DNA of 64,000 nt from CAZFMJ01 sp964520045 (GTDB taxonomy: Bacteria > Elusimicrobiota > Elusimicrobia > Elusimicrobiales > CAZFMJ01): assembly GCA_964520045.1 (NCBI GenBank), contig CAZFMJ010000002.1, positions 1-64,000 of the forward strand, written 5' to 3'. Positions 37,401 through 49,400 of the stretch are shown here, piece by piece. Under the pieces are notes generated by a model, which ran no database searches, was not told the DNA's origin, and saw nothing but the letters and a program-made list of their open reading frames with translations. The position numbers were made by a program, and so were the translations under genes. Numbering within the stretch: position 1 is the stretch's first letter; the number at the start of each line of letters is the position of its first letter.

Positions 37401-40400
37401 TGTCCGCAATGGCTTATGACTGGGCGGGCAATACCGCAACGGTTTTGGGCGCATTTTATGTGAGGAAGGATACAACTGCGCCGTCACTGCCGCAATTGCT
37501 GTCTCCCGCTGACGCTAAAATTTTAAGCGTTTCAAATCCGTTTTTTGACTGGCAGGATTCCACCGATACAAAATCAGGCGTTTACAATTATTCAATATCA
37601 ATAGCCACTTCCGCGGATTTTGCGGTTCTGGTTTCAAGCGCCGATTACGCGGTGTCTCAATTCACGGCTTCAAATCTAGGTTCGGCGCTTTATTACTGGA
37701 AAGTAAAGGCCAAAGATAACGCGGGCAATTTCTCAGATTTCACTTCTACTTTCAGCGTGCGCATAGATACCGCTCTTCCTGTAATACAGAATTTTCAATC
37801 GGGCGACAATAACTGGCGCAGGGCCGATCCGGGCAGAATATTTAATGTTGATTTCAAAGACCCAGCAGGAGGTTCTATGCTGGATACAATTGAGTATGCT
37901 GTATTCACCGGTCCGAATCAGACCGGGGATAATCCAATATATTGGGCAATCATATCGTCAGGCAATCCTGTTGAATCATATACCGATAATTGGGGGGTTA
38001 ATTTCAGCCTTCTTGCCTCAGGCACAAATTATATATCCGCGCGGGTCTGGGATATAGCAGGAAGCACTGCGGCTCAAAATGATGTGTTTTATGTGAGGAA
38101 GGATGATATCCCTCCGTCGGTAAATGACAATCAGTCTGGAGACGATGCGTGGCGAAGCTCGTCTGGAACAGTTTATAAGGTGTATTTTTCAGATACAGGC
38201 GGTTCAAAGCTTTCAAAATTTCAGGTAAAAATAACCACAGGCCCCGGAGAAACAGGCAGTTTGGTTTCAGATTGGGCAGACAGGGTAACAGGAATAAATT
38301 CTAACTCTTACAACACGGACTGGGAGCTCGGAAATACTTTATGGAATCTGCTTAAGCCCGCGACCAATTACATATCCGTCATGGTTTATGATACGGCGGG
38401 GAGCACTTATACCAGACTAGACGCATTTTATGTGCTCAAAGACACGGTGCCGCCGTCCATAAATGACCAGCAGGACGGAGACGACTCATGGCGGAATTCT
38501 TCCGGCGCTGTTTATGACGTCAGATTTAATGACTCAGGCGGCTCAGGACTTTCATATTTCCAGATAAAAGTCACTACGGGGCAAAATGAAACAGGCGCGG
38601 TTATTGCCGGCTGGACAACAATTATTTCTGCGATAAACGCCACTTATTATGTTTTGCCCTGGTCTGTGCCGGAAAATGTTTTCAACGCAATGCAAAGCGG
38701 CAAAAATTATGTGTCAGTGCGTGTTTATGACGAGGCGGGGCTTTCAGATCTGAAACAAGATGCGTTTTATGTGAAAAAATCAACTATCTCGCCGAGAATA
38801 ATCAACAGGCAGTCGGGAGATAGCAGTTGGAGGAGGGAATCAGGGACTGTTTATAACGTGGATTTTGAAGATGACGGCGCTTCAGGCCTTCATACGGCGC
38901 AGTACAAAATAATTACCGCGTCAGGCGCGCTTGCAAAAGACTGGTGGAACATAGCTTTTATAAATGCGCCTTCTTATGTTACCGACTGGCCGGTTGATTT
39001 CAGCGCCGTCGTTGAAAACACAACCAATTATATCTCGGCGCGCGCATGGGATATAGCGGGCGCAACCAGTACGCTCAGCAATGCATTTTATATCCTTAAG
39101 GATGTTACAGCTCCTACGATATTCCGCGACAACCAGCCGCAGGCAGATTCCTGGCGCAATGCAAACACGGGCATGTATGACGTCGATTTCAATGATTCAG
39201 GCGGCTCAAAGCTTTCCTATTTTCAGTTGAAAGTCACCACGGGCGCTAATCAGACGGGCGCGGTTATCTCTGATTGGGCAGTACGGCAAAGCAACATAAG
39301 TTCCAATTCATATATTACTGACTGGTCGCTGGAGACAAGCACTTTTAACGCCATGCAGGAAGGCCGCAATTATGTGTCGGCAAGGGTTTTTGATAACGCC
39401 GGAAACCAGACATCGCTTAATGATGTGTTTTATGTAAGAAAAGACACCACGGCTCCGTCCGTGCCCGGCCAGACTGTTCCCGCGGATAAATCAACGGCAA
39501 AAACTTTAGCAGTCTTTTTCGACTGGCCGGATTCTTCGGATGCGCCTTCAGGGTCGGGAATATACGGTTATGAAACAGTGATATCCACGCTTGAAAGCAT
39601 GGGGATTACCGCTTCCAGCGCTGTAACCGTATCTTCGCAGTTTAATGCTTCGCTTTCAATGTCGGCGACGCATTACTGGCGCGTTAGGGCAAAAGACAAT
39701 GCGGACAATTTTTCACAATGGTCTTCAACCTTCAGCGTGCTGGTAGATACGGTAGCGCCTTTGATTGCGAATTATCAGACAGCTCCGCCTTCATGGATAA
39801 AAACAGATGCCGGCGCCGTGTATAACGTTGATTTTGCCGATCCGCTGTCAAAACTTCATACAGTTCAATATTCGGTCTGGACGGGACCGGTTCAGACAGG
39901 CACAAATACCGTTGCATGGGCAATAATATCATCGGGTTCAGCCGCGGCTTTTTACGACGCGGATTGGAGCGTTAATTTCAGCCTCCTTGAGCCGGGAACA
40001 AATTATATATCAGTGCGGGCATGGGATTTGGCAGGAAGCACCGCGGTCGTTTATGATGCATTCAAAGTTCTCAAAGACACTTTTGCTCCTTCGATAATAA
40101 ATAATGAGGCAGGGGGCGACAATATATGGCGCAGCGCAAATCCCGGCGCTGTTTATGAAGTTTATTTCAGGGATAATTTATCAGGTCTGGCCACTGCCCA
40201 GTATACTGTTAATTCAGCGGCCGGTTTTGCCGGAACTGAATTGGTGCCATGGAAAGATTTTGCCGTGGGAATAAATTCGGCGGAATACAACAGCCAATGG
40301 GGATTTACCGGCGGAGACTGGGATCTTATACCGCAGGGAACAAGTTATGTCTCGGTGCGCATTATCGACAGACTCGGCCAGTATACCACCGGACAGGATA

Positions 40401-43400
40401 TGCTCTATATACGGAAAGACACTGCCCAGCCTCAGGCGGCGGGATACCCCGTTTATATACCGCTTGCCCGAATGCAGTCCGATGTTTCCGCCATAGCCGT
40501 TAGCTTTTCGGATGAAGGAGGCTCGCTTTTAAGCCATTCCAGCTATACCGCATGGAGCCAGGCCGGCAGGACAGGAGGCAAAATAATAGACTGGACGAAT
40601 ATAACTTCCGGCATTTCTTCAGCTTCTTACAGCATCCCATGGCCGGTGAATTTCAGCGCTCTTCCTAATTTCGCGACATCATATATCTCCGCCGCTATAT
40701 ACGATAATTCGGGAAATCAGCGCATAGAAAACGATGTCGCGGTCATATATAAAGATGCCTCGGGCCCGCAGATAACCAACAGCCAGAGCGGGGATGATGT
40801 CTGGAGAAGCACCAATACAGGCGCATATAAGGTGCGGTTTCAGTCGCAGTCAGGTTCCAATCTCGACAAATTCATGGCGCGGGCATCTACATCTGCGTCT
40901 GGAGGCGTTTTTAATCCCGATTGGACTGATGCGGTTGCCAATATAGGCGCATTGAGTTATACCGCGGACTGGCCGCTTCCATATTCCGCGTTTTCAGTCA
41001 TGGAGCCGGGAAAGAATTATATTTCAATGCAGGTTTTTGATCTTGTCCCAAGTTCGTCTATATTGCAAAACGGTTTTTATGTGCTCAAAGATACAGTGCC
41101 GGCGCGTATTGTCGACAGCCAGAATGAAGATGCGCAATGGCATTCATCAAGCGGTACGGTGTACAGCGTAAATTTTTATGATGAACTTTCCGGCCTTGCT
41201 ACAATACAGTACCGTATCACTGCTGAATCCGGCCAGAATGGCCAGGAAATAACAGGCTGGACCAATATAGCCCAGCCGCCTGTAAACCAGCCGTCTTATA
41301 CGGCAGGCTGGGAGGTGAATTTCGCGGGACTTAAGGAATCTGTTACAAACTATGTGTCGGTCCGGGCTTGCGATACTTTACTGCAATGGACTACTACAAA
41401 TGATGTTTTCTATGTGCTCAAAGACACGACTCCGCCTTCAAGTGTTTCGCTGTCTTCTCCTGACGACGGCGCTTTTTATAATACTCAGTCAGTCAGCCTT
41501 GACTGGCAGGATTCTTCCGACACACGCTCCGGAGTGACGGAATACGAAATGCATATTTCAACAAAATCAGATTTTTCAACGGTTTCATACAGTTCTAATC
41601 CGGTTGTTTCATCGGTTTCGGCGGACAGTCTTATTGAAGGCCTGCATTACTGGCGGTTAAGGGCAATTGATAATGCAGACAATTATTCATCATGGAGTGC
41701 GACGCGGTCCTTTTACGTCGATACCTCCAGTCCCGTTATCTCGGTTTATCAGCAAACGCCTACTCAGTGGTATCTTGCGGATCCGGGCGCCGTTTTTGAT
41801 GTGGATTTTGCGGATTTGGCTACCGGGCTTACCACGGCTGAATACAGAATTTCGTCAGGCCCGGCGGGGGCGGGACTTATAAAAGATTGGACATTCATCG
41901 GGACATGGCCGTCCGGAACAGCGGATTATACGGGTTTGTGGTCTGTGGATTTTTCAACTATGATCGGCGGAAACAATTATATTTCAGTGAGGGCGTTTGA
42001 CAGGGTCGGCCTTTCCTCTGCGGTCGTAGACGCTTTTATAGTGCGCAAGGACACCGGCGGTCCTGAAATAATTGATATGCAGGATGATGATGAGTGGCGC
42101 AATGTAAGCGGAACGGCTTATAACGTGGATTTCAGGGACTTAAATGCGGGCCTTGCCACGGCTCAGTATAAGATTACTCTTTCTCCGGCAGGCGAGGGAA
42201 CGGTTAAAAAGGACTGGTACAACATATTCGCTTCACCGGGAATATCCCTGCATGATGAAAATTGGACGGTTGATTTTTTCTCTCTTGAGGAGGCCGCAAC
42301 CAATTATGTTTCAGTCAGGGTTTATGACGTGCTTGGGAGTTCGTCGGTCAAATACGACGCATTCAAAGTGTTTAAGGACGTGACAAATCCTTCCGTAGTG
42401 AATAATCAGTCTGAAGATAATGCGTGGCACAATTTAGATCCGGGAGCCGTTTATAACGTAAGATTTGCCGATTCGGGAGGCTCAAAGCTTAATAAGGCGC
42501 AGTATATGGTGTCATCTTCTTCTCTTACTCCTTCCGGCGACGTAAAGTCATGGACGGACATAGCGTCAGGAATAGGTTCAGACAGCTACTCTGATTTATG
42601 GGGCGTGGATTTTTCAACTCTGCCCGAAGGCGTAAATTATGTTTCTGCAAAGGCTTTGGATTTCGCGGGCAATCCGGCTCAGGAAAATAATGTGTTTTTT
42701 GTAAATAAAGACACCACTCCTCCCCATATAACGGATAATCAGGGCGGCGATGATACATGGCGCAGTTTAAATAACGGCGCGTATAATGTGAGTTTTGCCG
42801 ATTCGGGAGGCTCTCTTTTAAGCAGATTCCAGATAAAAGCTACAAGCGGTCCCGCCGGAACAGGCACTGTTTTCTTCGATTGGAGCGATGATAAGACGGG
42901 AATAAGTTCAACTTCCTATGGCCCGGGCTGGTCGTTTAGTCAGGAGACATGGGATATGCTTCCCTCCGGAACAAGCTATATTTCAATAATGGTTTATGAC
43001 AATGCGGGCTCTACAGATATAGTCTACGGCTCTTTTTATGTGCGCAAGGACACAAACACTCTATCGGTAAACGGATGGCAGCCTGCCGGCTGGGACGGAG
43101 TATGGAGAAGTTCTAATACCGGTTCATATATGGCGGATGCGTCCGCGCAGGGCGGCGCTTTGCTTGATAGAATACAGGTCAGGGCAAGCACGATGCCGGG
43201 CAACTCAGGGCCGTTTTTAATCGACTGGACCGATTCCGTATCAGGCATAAATTCTTCCGCGTATTCGGCATATTGGAGTCTGCCGTGGCAGGTGTTTGAC
43301 GCTCTGTTATCCGGCGCTTCCAATTATTTGTCCGTAAAAGTTGTCAATCAGGCTCAGGGGTTTGTTGTTCAGGCGGATGCGTTTATAGTCAGAAAGGACA

Positions 43401-46400
43401 GCGCGGCTCCGTTCATCGACAATCCTTTGGCCGGCGGAGACCTTGCGTGGAGAAATTCTTCGGGCACTTATTACAACATAGGTTTTAGTGATTACGGCGG
43501 CTCCATGCTTTCAGGTTTTGAAGTAAAGGCAGGCACAAATTCCGGAGGAGCCGGGCCTTTGCTGTTTGACTGGACGGCTGTTTCAGGCTCAATAAATTCA
43601 CAGTCTTATTCTACGGCGTGGCAGCTTCCTTCCGGAAAATTAGAGCTTCTGGCGGAAGCAGTCACAAATTATATCTCCATCAGGGCTTATGATACGGCAG
43701 GCTCCACCTCGGTATTTACCGATGCGTTTAAAATCTTTAAAGACACAACGCCTGTCAGCATAAAAGATTATCAGTCCGGCGATGACGCGTGGAAAAATTC
43801 TTCCGGAACGGCGTATAACGTCGATTTCACGGATTCCGGAGGTTCGCTTATAAAAAAATTCCAGATACGCGCTTCCACCCAGTCCGCGGGCGGTCCTTCG
43901 CTTTTATTTGACTGGTCGGATGCGGTAACCGGAATATCAACGGATTCTTACACAATGGATTGGAAACCCGCGGAAAGCCAGTGGACGCAGCTTGCGCCGG
44001 GTCCGAATTATATTTCCATAAGGGCCGAAGATTATGCCGGAAATATTTCAGTGAGCCAGTCTCCGCCGTTTTACATAAAAAAAGACACGGTTGCGCCTTC
44101 CTTTGTAAATGACGAGGAGGGTGGGGATCCGGTATGGAGAAAATCCGGAAGGCCGTATTCCGTGAGGTTCAGGGACGGCGTATCTCAGCTTAATGTTTTG
44201 CAGTACAGCGTAAGCACGACGGCGTCAAGTTTGGATGGAAATGTAGTAGGCTGGACCGATATAAGCCTTAATGTGTCCTCCACTTTTTATGATGCGCCAT
44301 GGAATGTAACGTTCGGCAGTCTGCGTGAAAATGCCACAAATTATGTTTCTGCGCGCGCATGGGATTATGCAAGCAGCACGGGGACTCTTGCCGATGCGTT
44401 TAAAATATTTATGGATACCACGCCGCCTTCAATAAATGACCAGCAGGCGGATGACGGAATATGGCGGAAGGCAAACACCGGTCTGTATAAAATTTATTTC
44501 TCCGACACGGGCGGATCGAAATTAAGCAAGTTCCAGATAAAGGCAAGCACAGGCCCGCTTGAAACGGGAACTGTCAAGGTAAATTGGACCGATAATGCGG
44601 TTATTTCCGGCGATTCATATTCTTCGGACTGGGCATTGTCGTCAACTGTATGGAACAGTTTGGAAGACAGCGCAACCAATTATATTTCTGTCAGGGTTTT
44701 TGACTCCGCCGGAAGCACGGATACCAAGATAGACGCGTTCGCGGTAATAAAAGATACGACGCCTCCTGCCATACGCGACTGGCAGGCGGATGACACAGCA
44801 TGGAGAGATTTAAATCCCGGCGCAATATATGATGTGGATTTTGAGGATTTCGGTTCGCGTGTCTCAAGCGCGGCATATGCGGCATGGAATGCTTCGGTCA
44901 AGGGAGGCACTCAAACGATTAACTGGACGCAGATATTTACTTCAACCGGTTATAGTTCTTACACTGCGCCGTGGGAAATTTATTTTTCATCCGCTGAGCC
45001 GGGATACAATTACATAACGGTGAAAGTCTATGATATCGCGGGCAATTGGAGCGAGCTTGCGGACGTGTTTTATATAAAAAAGGATACGGCTGTTCCCTAT
45101 ATAACGGATCTGCAGGCCGGAGACACGAACTGGTACCGCTTAAACCCCGGCAATATATTCAACATAGATTTCGCGGATGCTGGAGTAGGAGTTTCAAGCG
45201 CGGTTTATGCGGCGTGGAAAAATCCGGGTCAAGGCGCGCCTAATCTTATTTCAGGGACGACTATTTTTACCGGTTCGCCGGTTGCTTCCTACCTTACAAA
45301 TTGGGGATTGACCGAGCCGGATTGGATGCTTCTTCAGCCCGGAATAAATTATATGACAGTAACCGCATGGGATGGGCTGGCTCATTCTTCAGCCTCTGCG
45401 GACGTGTTTTATATACGCAAAGATACCGTAGCGCCAAGCGCAATAAATAATCTGGCTGCAGTTACTCCTTCAGGCGCTGTAAATGAAGGAAATTTGCAGA
45501 TAAATTGGTCGGCTCCGGGAGATGATGATTTAACAGGCCAGACCAGTTATTATATGATACGGTATAAAACCGGTTCTAATTTTTCGGGACCGGCTGATTT
45601 TGATTCCGCTTCCGTTTATGTTTCCACTCTTATTCCAAAAGCTTACGGCGGTTCGGAAGGCCTGCTTACGTCCGGGTTTTCGCCGGGCGTTACGTATTAT
45701 ATCGCCGTTGAAGCGGTCGACAAAGCCGGCAATCAGGCGGGGCTCTCTAATACTGCCGGAAACTTTAGTTATGCGGGGCCTGACATCTCCACGCCAAGCG
45801 CAATCGCCGATTTGTTCGCTTCAACGGGCGATTTCAAAGGTCAAATCGCATTGCGTTGGACCGCCCCGGGCGAAGGCATTGCAGGCATAGCTTCCAGCGG
45901 TACGGTCTCAAGTTATATAGTGCGGTATGCCACATTCCAGATAACATCCGGTAATTTTTCCGCTCCTGATGTTTCAACTTATACTCAGACATGGCAGCCT
46001 CAGCCGTACGGAAATTTCCAATCGTATGTAATGAGCGGACTTTCACCAGGCACCAGCTATTATACAGCGGTAAAAGCCGTAGACGAGGCCGGAAATACCG
46101 GAGATATTTCCAACGTGGCGCTTGCCACGGCTACTCCGGCCGGAGCTGCCGACGGCATGAGTCTTTACGGCGAGAGCGTGTCAAATACGCCTAAATACAG
46201 GTCTTGGTCGCCTCCGAACTGGGGCGCGCAGGATAATGCTTTTCAAACAGGTTCAACAATACGGTGGATTGCGCTGAAATCTGTTCCCGTAGCGGCAAAC
46301 CAGAAAATTGCCGGAGTTCTTTCATCCGACAATAATTTGAAATTCATTAAATGGAACGGCCAGCCGCCGCAAGCATGGTCTGATATCACTCCAAGTCCTT

Positions 46401-49400
46401 CTCCTACTCCCGGCGGCTCCGCATACAGGAATTTTGATATAGCTCCGGAGGAAAGCGCCGGCAGAATTATGGTTGTTTATTATAACGGCACTCCCGGGTA
46501 TGTCACCTATGCCGTATGGTCGTCTTCCGCGTCGCAATGGTCGGTATCTCCGGTTTCCATGTCCTTGCCGTCTTTGAGCGGAGCAATCAACTGGGTAAAG
46601 CTTAAATCAATGCCGGGCACAAACAAAATAGGGCTTATGGTTCTGGATTCGGCTTCGCGCATTTCAGCGGCCGTGTGGAACGGCTCCGCATGGATTGACG
46701 GGGTTAATTTAAGCGCGTCCGCTTCAATAGCGACAAGAGAATGTTTCGACGGCTCATGGGAGACTTTAACCGGTAATTATGTGACAATGTGGGGGTCGGC
46801 GACGGTAACAACTCCGCTTTACAAGATCTGGCGCGCTACGGGCACATGGGATTCCTCTACGGGCACGGGCCCGAATATCAATGGAACTCTTAACTGGCTG
46901 AGACTGGCATCTGATCCTTCTTCAAACAGGATAGGGCTTACTGCCATAGATTCAGTCCCGGGCTGGAGCGTTTCAATATGGCGTTTGGCGGGAAGTGAAA
47001 CGTGGTCGGCTTCTCCGGCAAAAGACACTAGTATGTCAGGTGCAGGCACACGAATATCCGATGCCGCGTGGGAGGGGAAATCAGGCAGGTTTATGGCTGT
47101 CGCCGTTGATAATTTGGGCGCTGTGGATAACAAATTTGATTATATCACATGGACATCCGCGGGAGGCTGGAGTCCGGTCAGTCCTTCGGTGGCAGGGCCG
47201 AATAATAACACGGTTTTTGCAGGAAATATAACATGGTTGTCGCTTGTTTCTGATCCCAACACGGATGATATAACAGCCTTAGGCATTGATTCTTCCAAAA
47301 AACTCAAAAGCACCGTCTGGACAAATTACGCATGGGTTGCCTCCGAATCTCCTTCTAATTTTGAACATGATTCCGACGTGTCGGATCCTAATTATGAATG
47401 CGCCGGCATTGCTTTTAACAGACATGATTCCGTGCCTCCTTCAGTCACAGATAACCAGTCAGGCGACGATATCTGGCGCAATGCCAGCGGGCTGTATGCC
47501 GTGAGCGCGGCGGATTCAGGCGGGTCAAAACTTGCAAGAATAGAGACGCGGGTATATAAAGGCGCCGGTCTTCAGACTGCCAATGCAGTGCAGAGCGATT
47601 GGACACCGCAGGTTACAGGCATAAATTCAGATTTATATGACACAAACTGGCCTTTGACTCAGACAACTTTTGACTTGATTCCTCAGGAGCAGGCGTGTTA
47701 TGTTTCCGTGCGCAGTATTGATAATGTCGGAAATGAATCCGATCCTGTTTATGACGCGTTTTATGTTAAAAAAGACACTACCGCGCCTGCCATAACAAGC
47801 CAGCATTCTGCGGGTTTTGACGGCGCATGGCATAATTCTTCAGGCGCGGTTTATAATGTGGATTTTGCGGATACAGGTGGTTCCAATCTTTCCACGATGG
47901 AATATTCAGCATGGACACAGCCGCTTAGAACAGGCACTAATACCATAACATGGACGCTGATATCTTCAGGCGCGCCCGTAAGTTCTTTTGACACAAACTG
48001 GGCGATAAATTTTGCTCTGCTTGAGCCCGGAACCAATTATATTTCAGCGCGCGCATGGGATTATGCAGGCACGACGACCATGTCCACTGACACATTCAAA
48101 GTGCTTAAAGACACGCATGTTCCTTCCGCTATAGCCGACTTGTCCGCTTCTACGGGGCAGGTGCGCGGAACCGTGGTTTTGACGTGGACGGCCCCGGGAG
48201 ACAACGGCGTTTTTGTTGATAATTTTTCGGGAAGTTACGTAGTAAGATATGCCGCATCTCCTATAACTTCGGAGGAGTTGTTTAATTCTGCCGCCGATTA
48301 TATTCAGAACTGGCAGCCTCATCCTGCGGGGACTCAGGAATCGCGCGTAATTTACGGACTTCCCCCCGGTATAAATTATTATTTTGCCGTTAAAGCGCGG
48401 GACAAGGCCGGCAATACCTCCGCAATTTCCAATTCGGCAAATTCCTATCCGCAGACCGGGAACGTGTTTGTAAACGAAGTTTATCCTTCGGGTGACGGCG
48501 CTTCGCAGGATTGGATTGAACTTTTAAATAACACGGTTTCCACTTTTAATCTTACGGGATGGACGCTTGTTTACAATCAGGGAACTATCGACGAGCCGAA
48601 TACCGAGTCGATCGTCTGGACGGGCGTCTCCGGAGATACAATAGCTCCGAACGGCAGATTTACAAAAAGCCCAAGCATTAATCTTAATTCCGTTATGAGT
48701 TATCATGTTATATTAAAAGATGCCGCGGGAAATGCAATAGACAGGGTGCAATGGCCGTCTTTGCCGGCAGGCCGGTCTTTTGCCCGCATTAACGACGGCA
48801 ACGCCGATTATTTTGAGATCGACCCTGCCCCGACAAAAGGATATTCTAATTCCGTTTCCACGGATCCCGTAAAAATAAATGAAGCGGCTTACGGCGCTAT
48901 TGCCGATGAATTCATAGAGCTTTATAATACTTCGCAGGACACTATAACTCTTTCAGGATATTCGCTTAGAAATTCAAGCGGAGTTAAATTTCGTTTTTTA
49001 AGAAAAATATACGCGGCGGGCTATACCGGGTTTGATTCTTCGTCCATGGGAATGGATGCAGTTCCCTACGCGGCCGCTTTCGGTGACGAAGGGCTGAATT
49101 CAGCGGGCGATTATCTTGTCCTTGAAAATCCTTCAGGTGAAACTATCGACAGGGTCACATGGCAGTCCTCGGGCAATTATCCCCTGTATGACTACAAAGC
49201 ATTATCTGCTTCACTAATTACGCCTGCTCCTGCTTTTGCGTCAGGTTCAATAGGAAGAAGTTCGTCCGAAGGTATGGATACTGATGTCGATTCAAACGAT
49301 TTCATCTCTTCAAATACTACGCCGGGTTCAAGAAATAATGGGGCAGGCTCGGTAGACGCTAATGCGTTAATATATCCGTCCGATTCGCAGATATTGCCGA

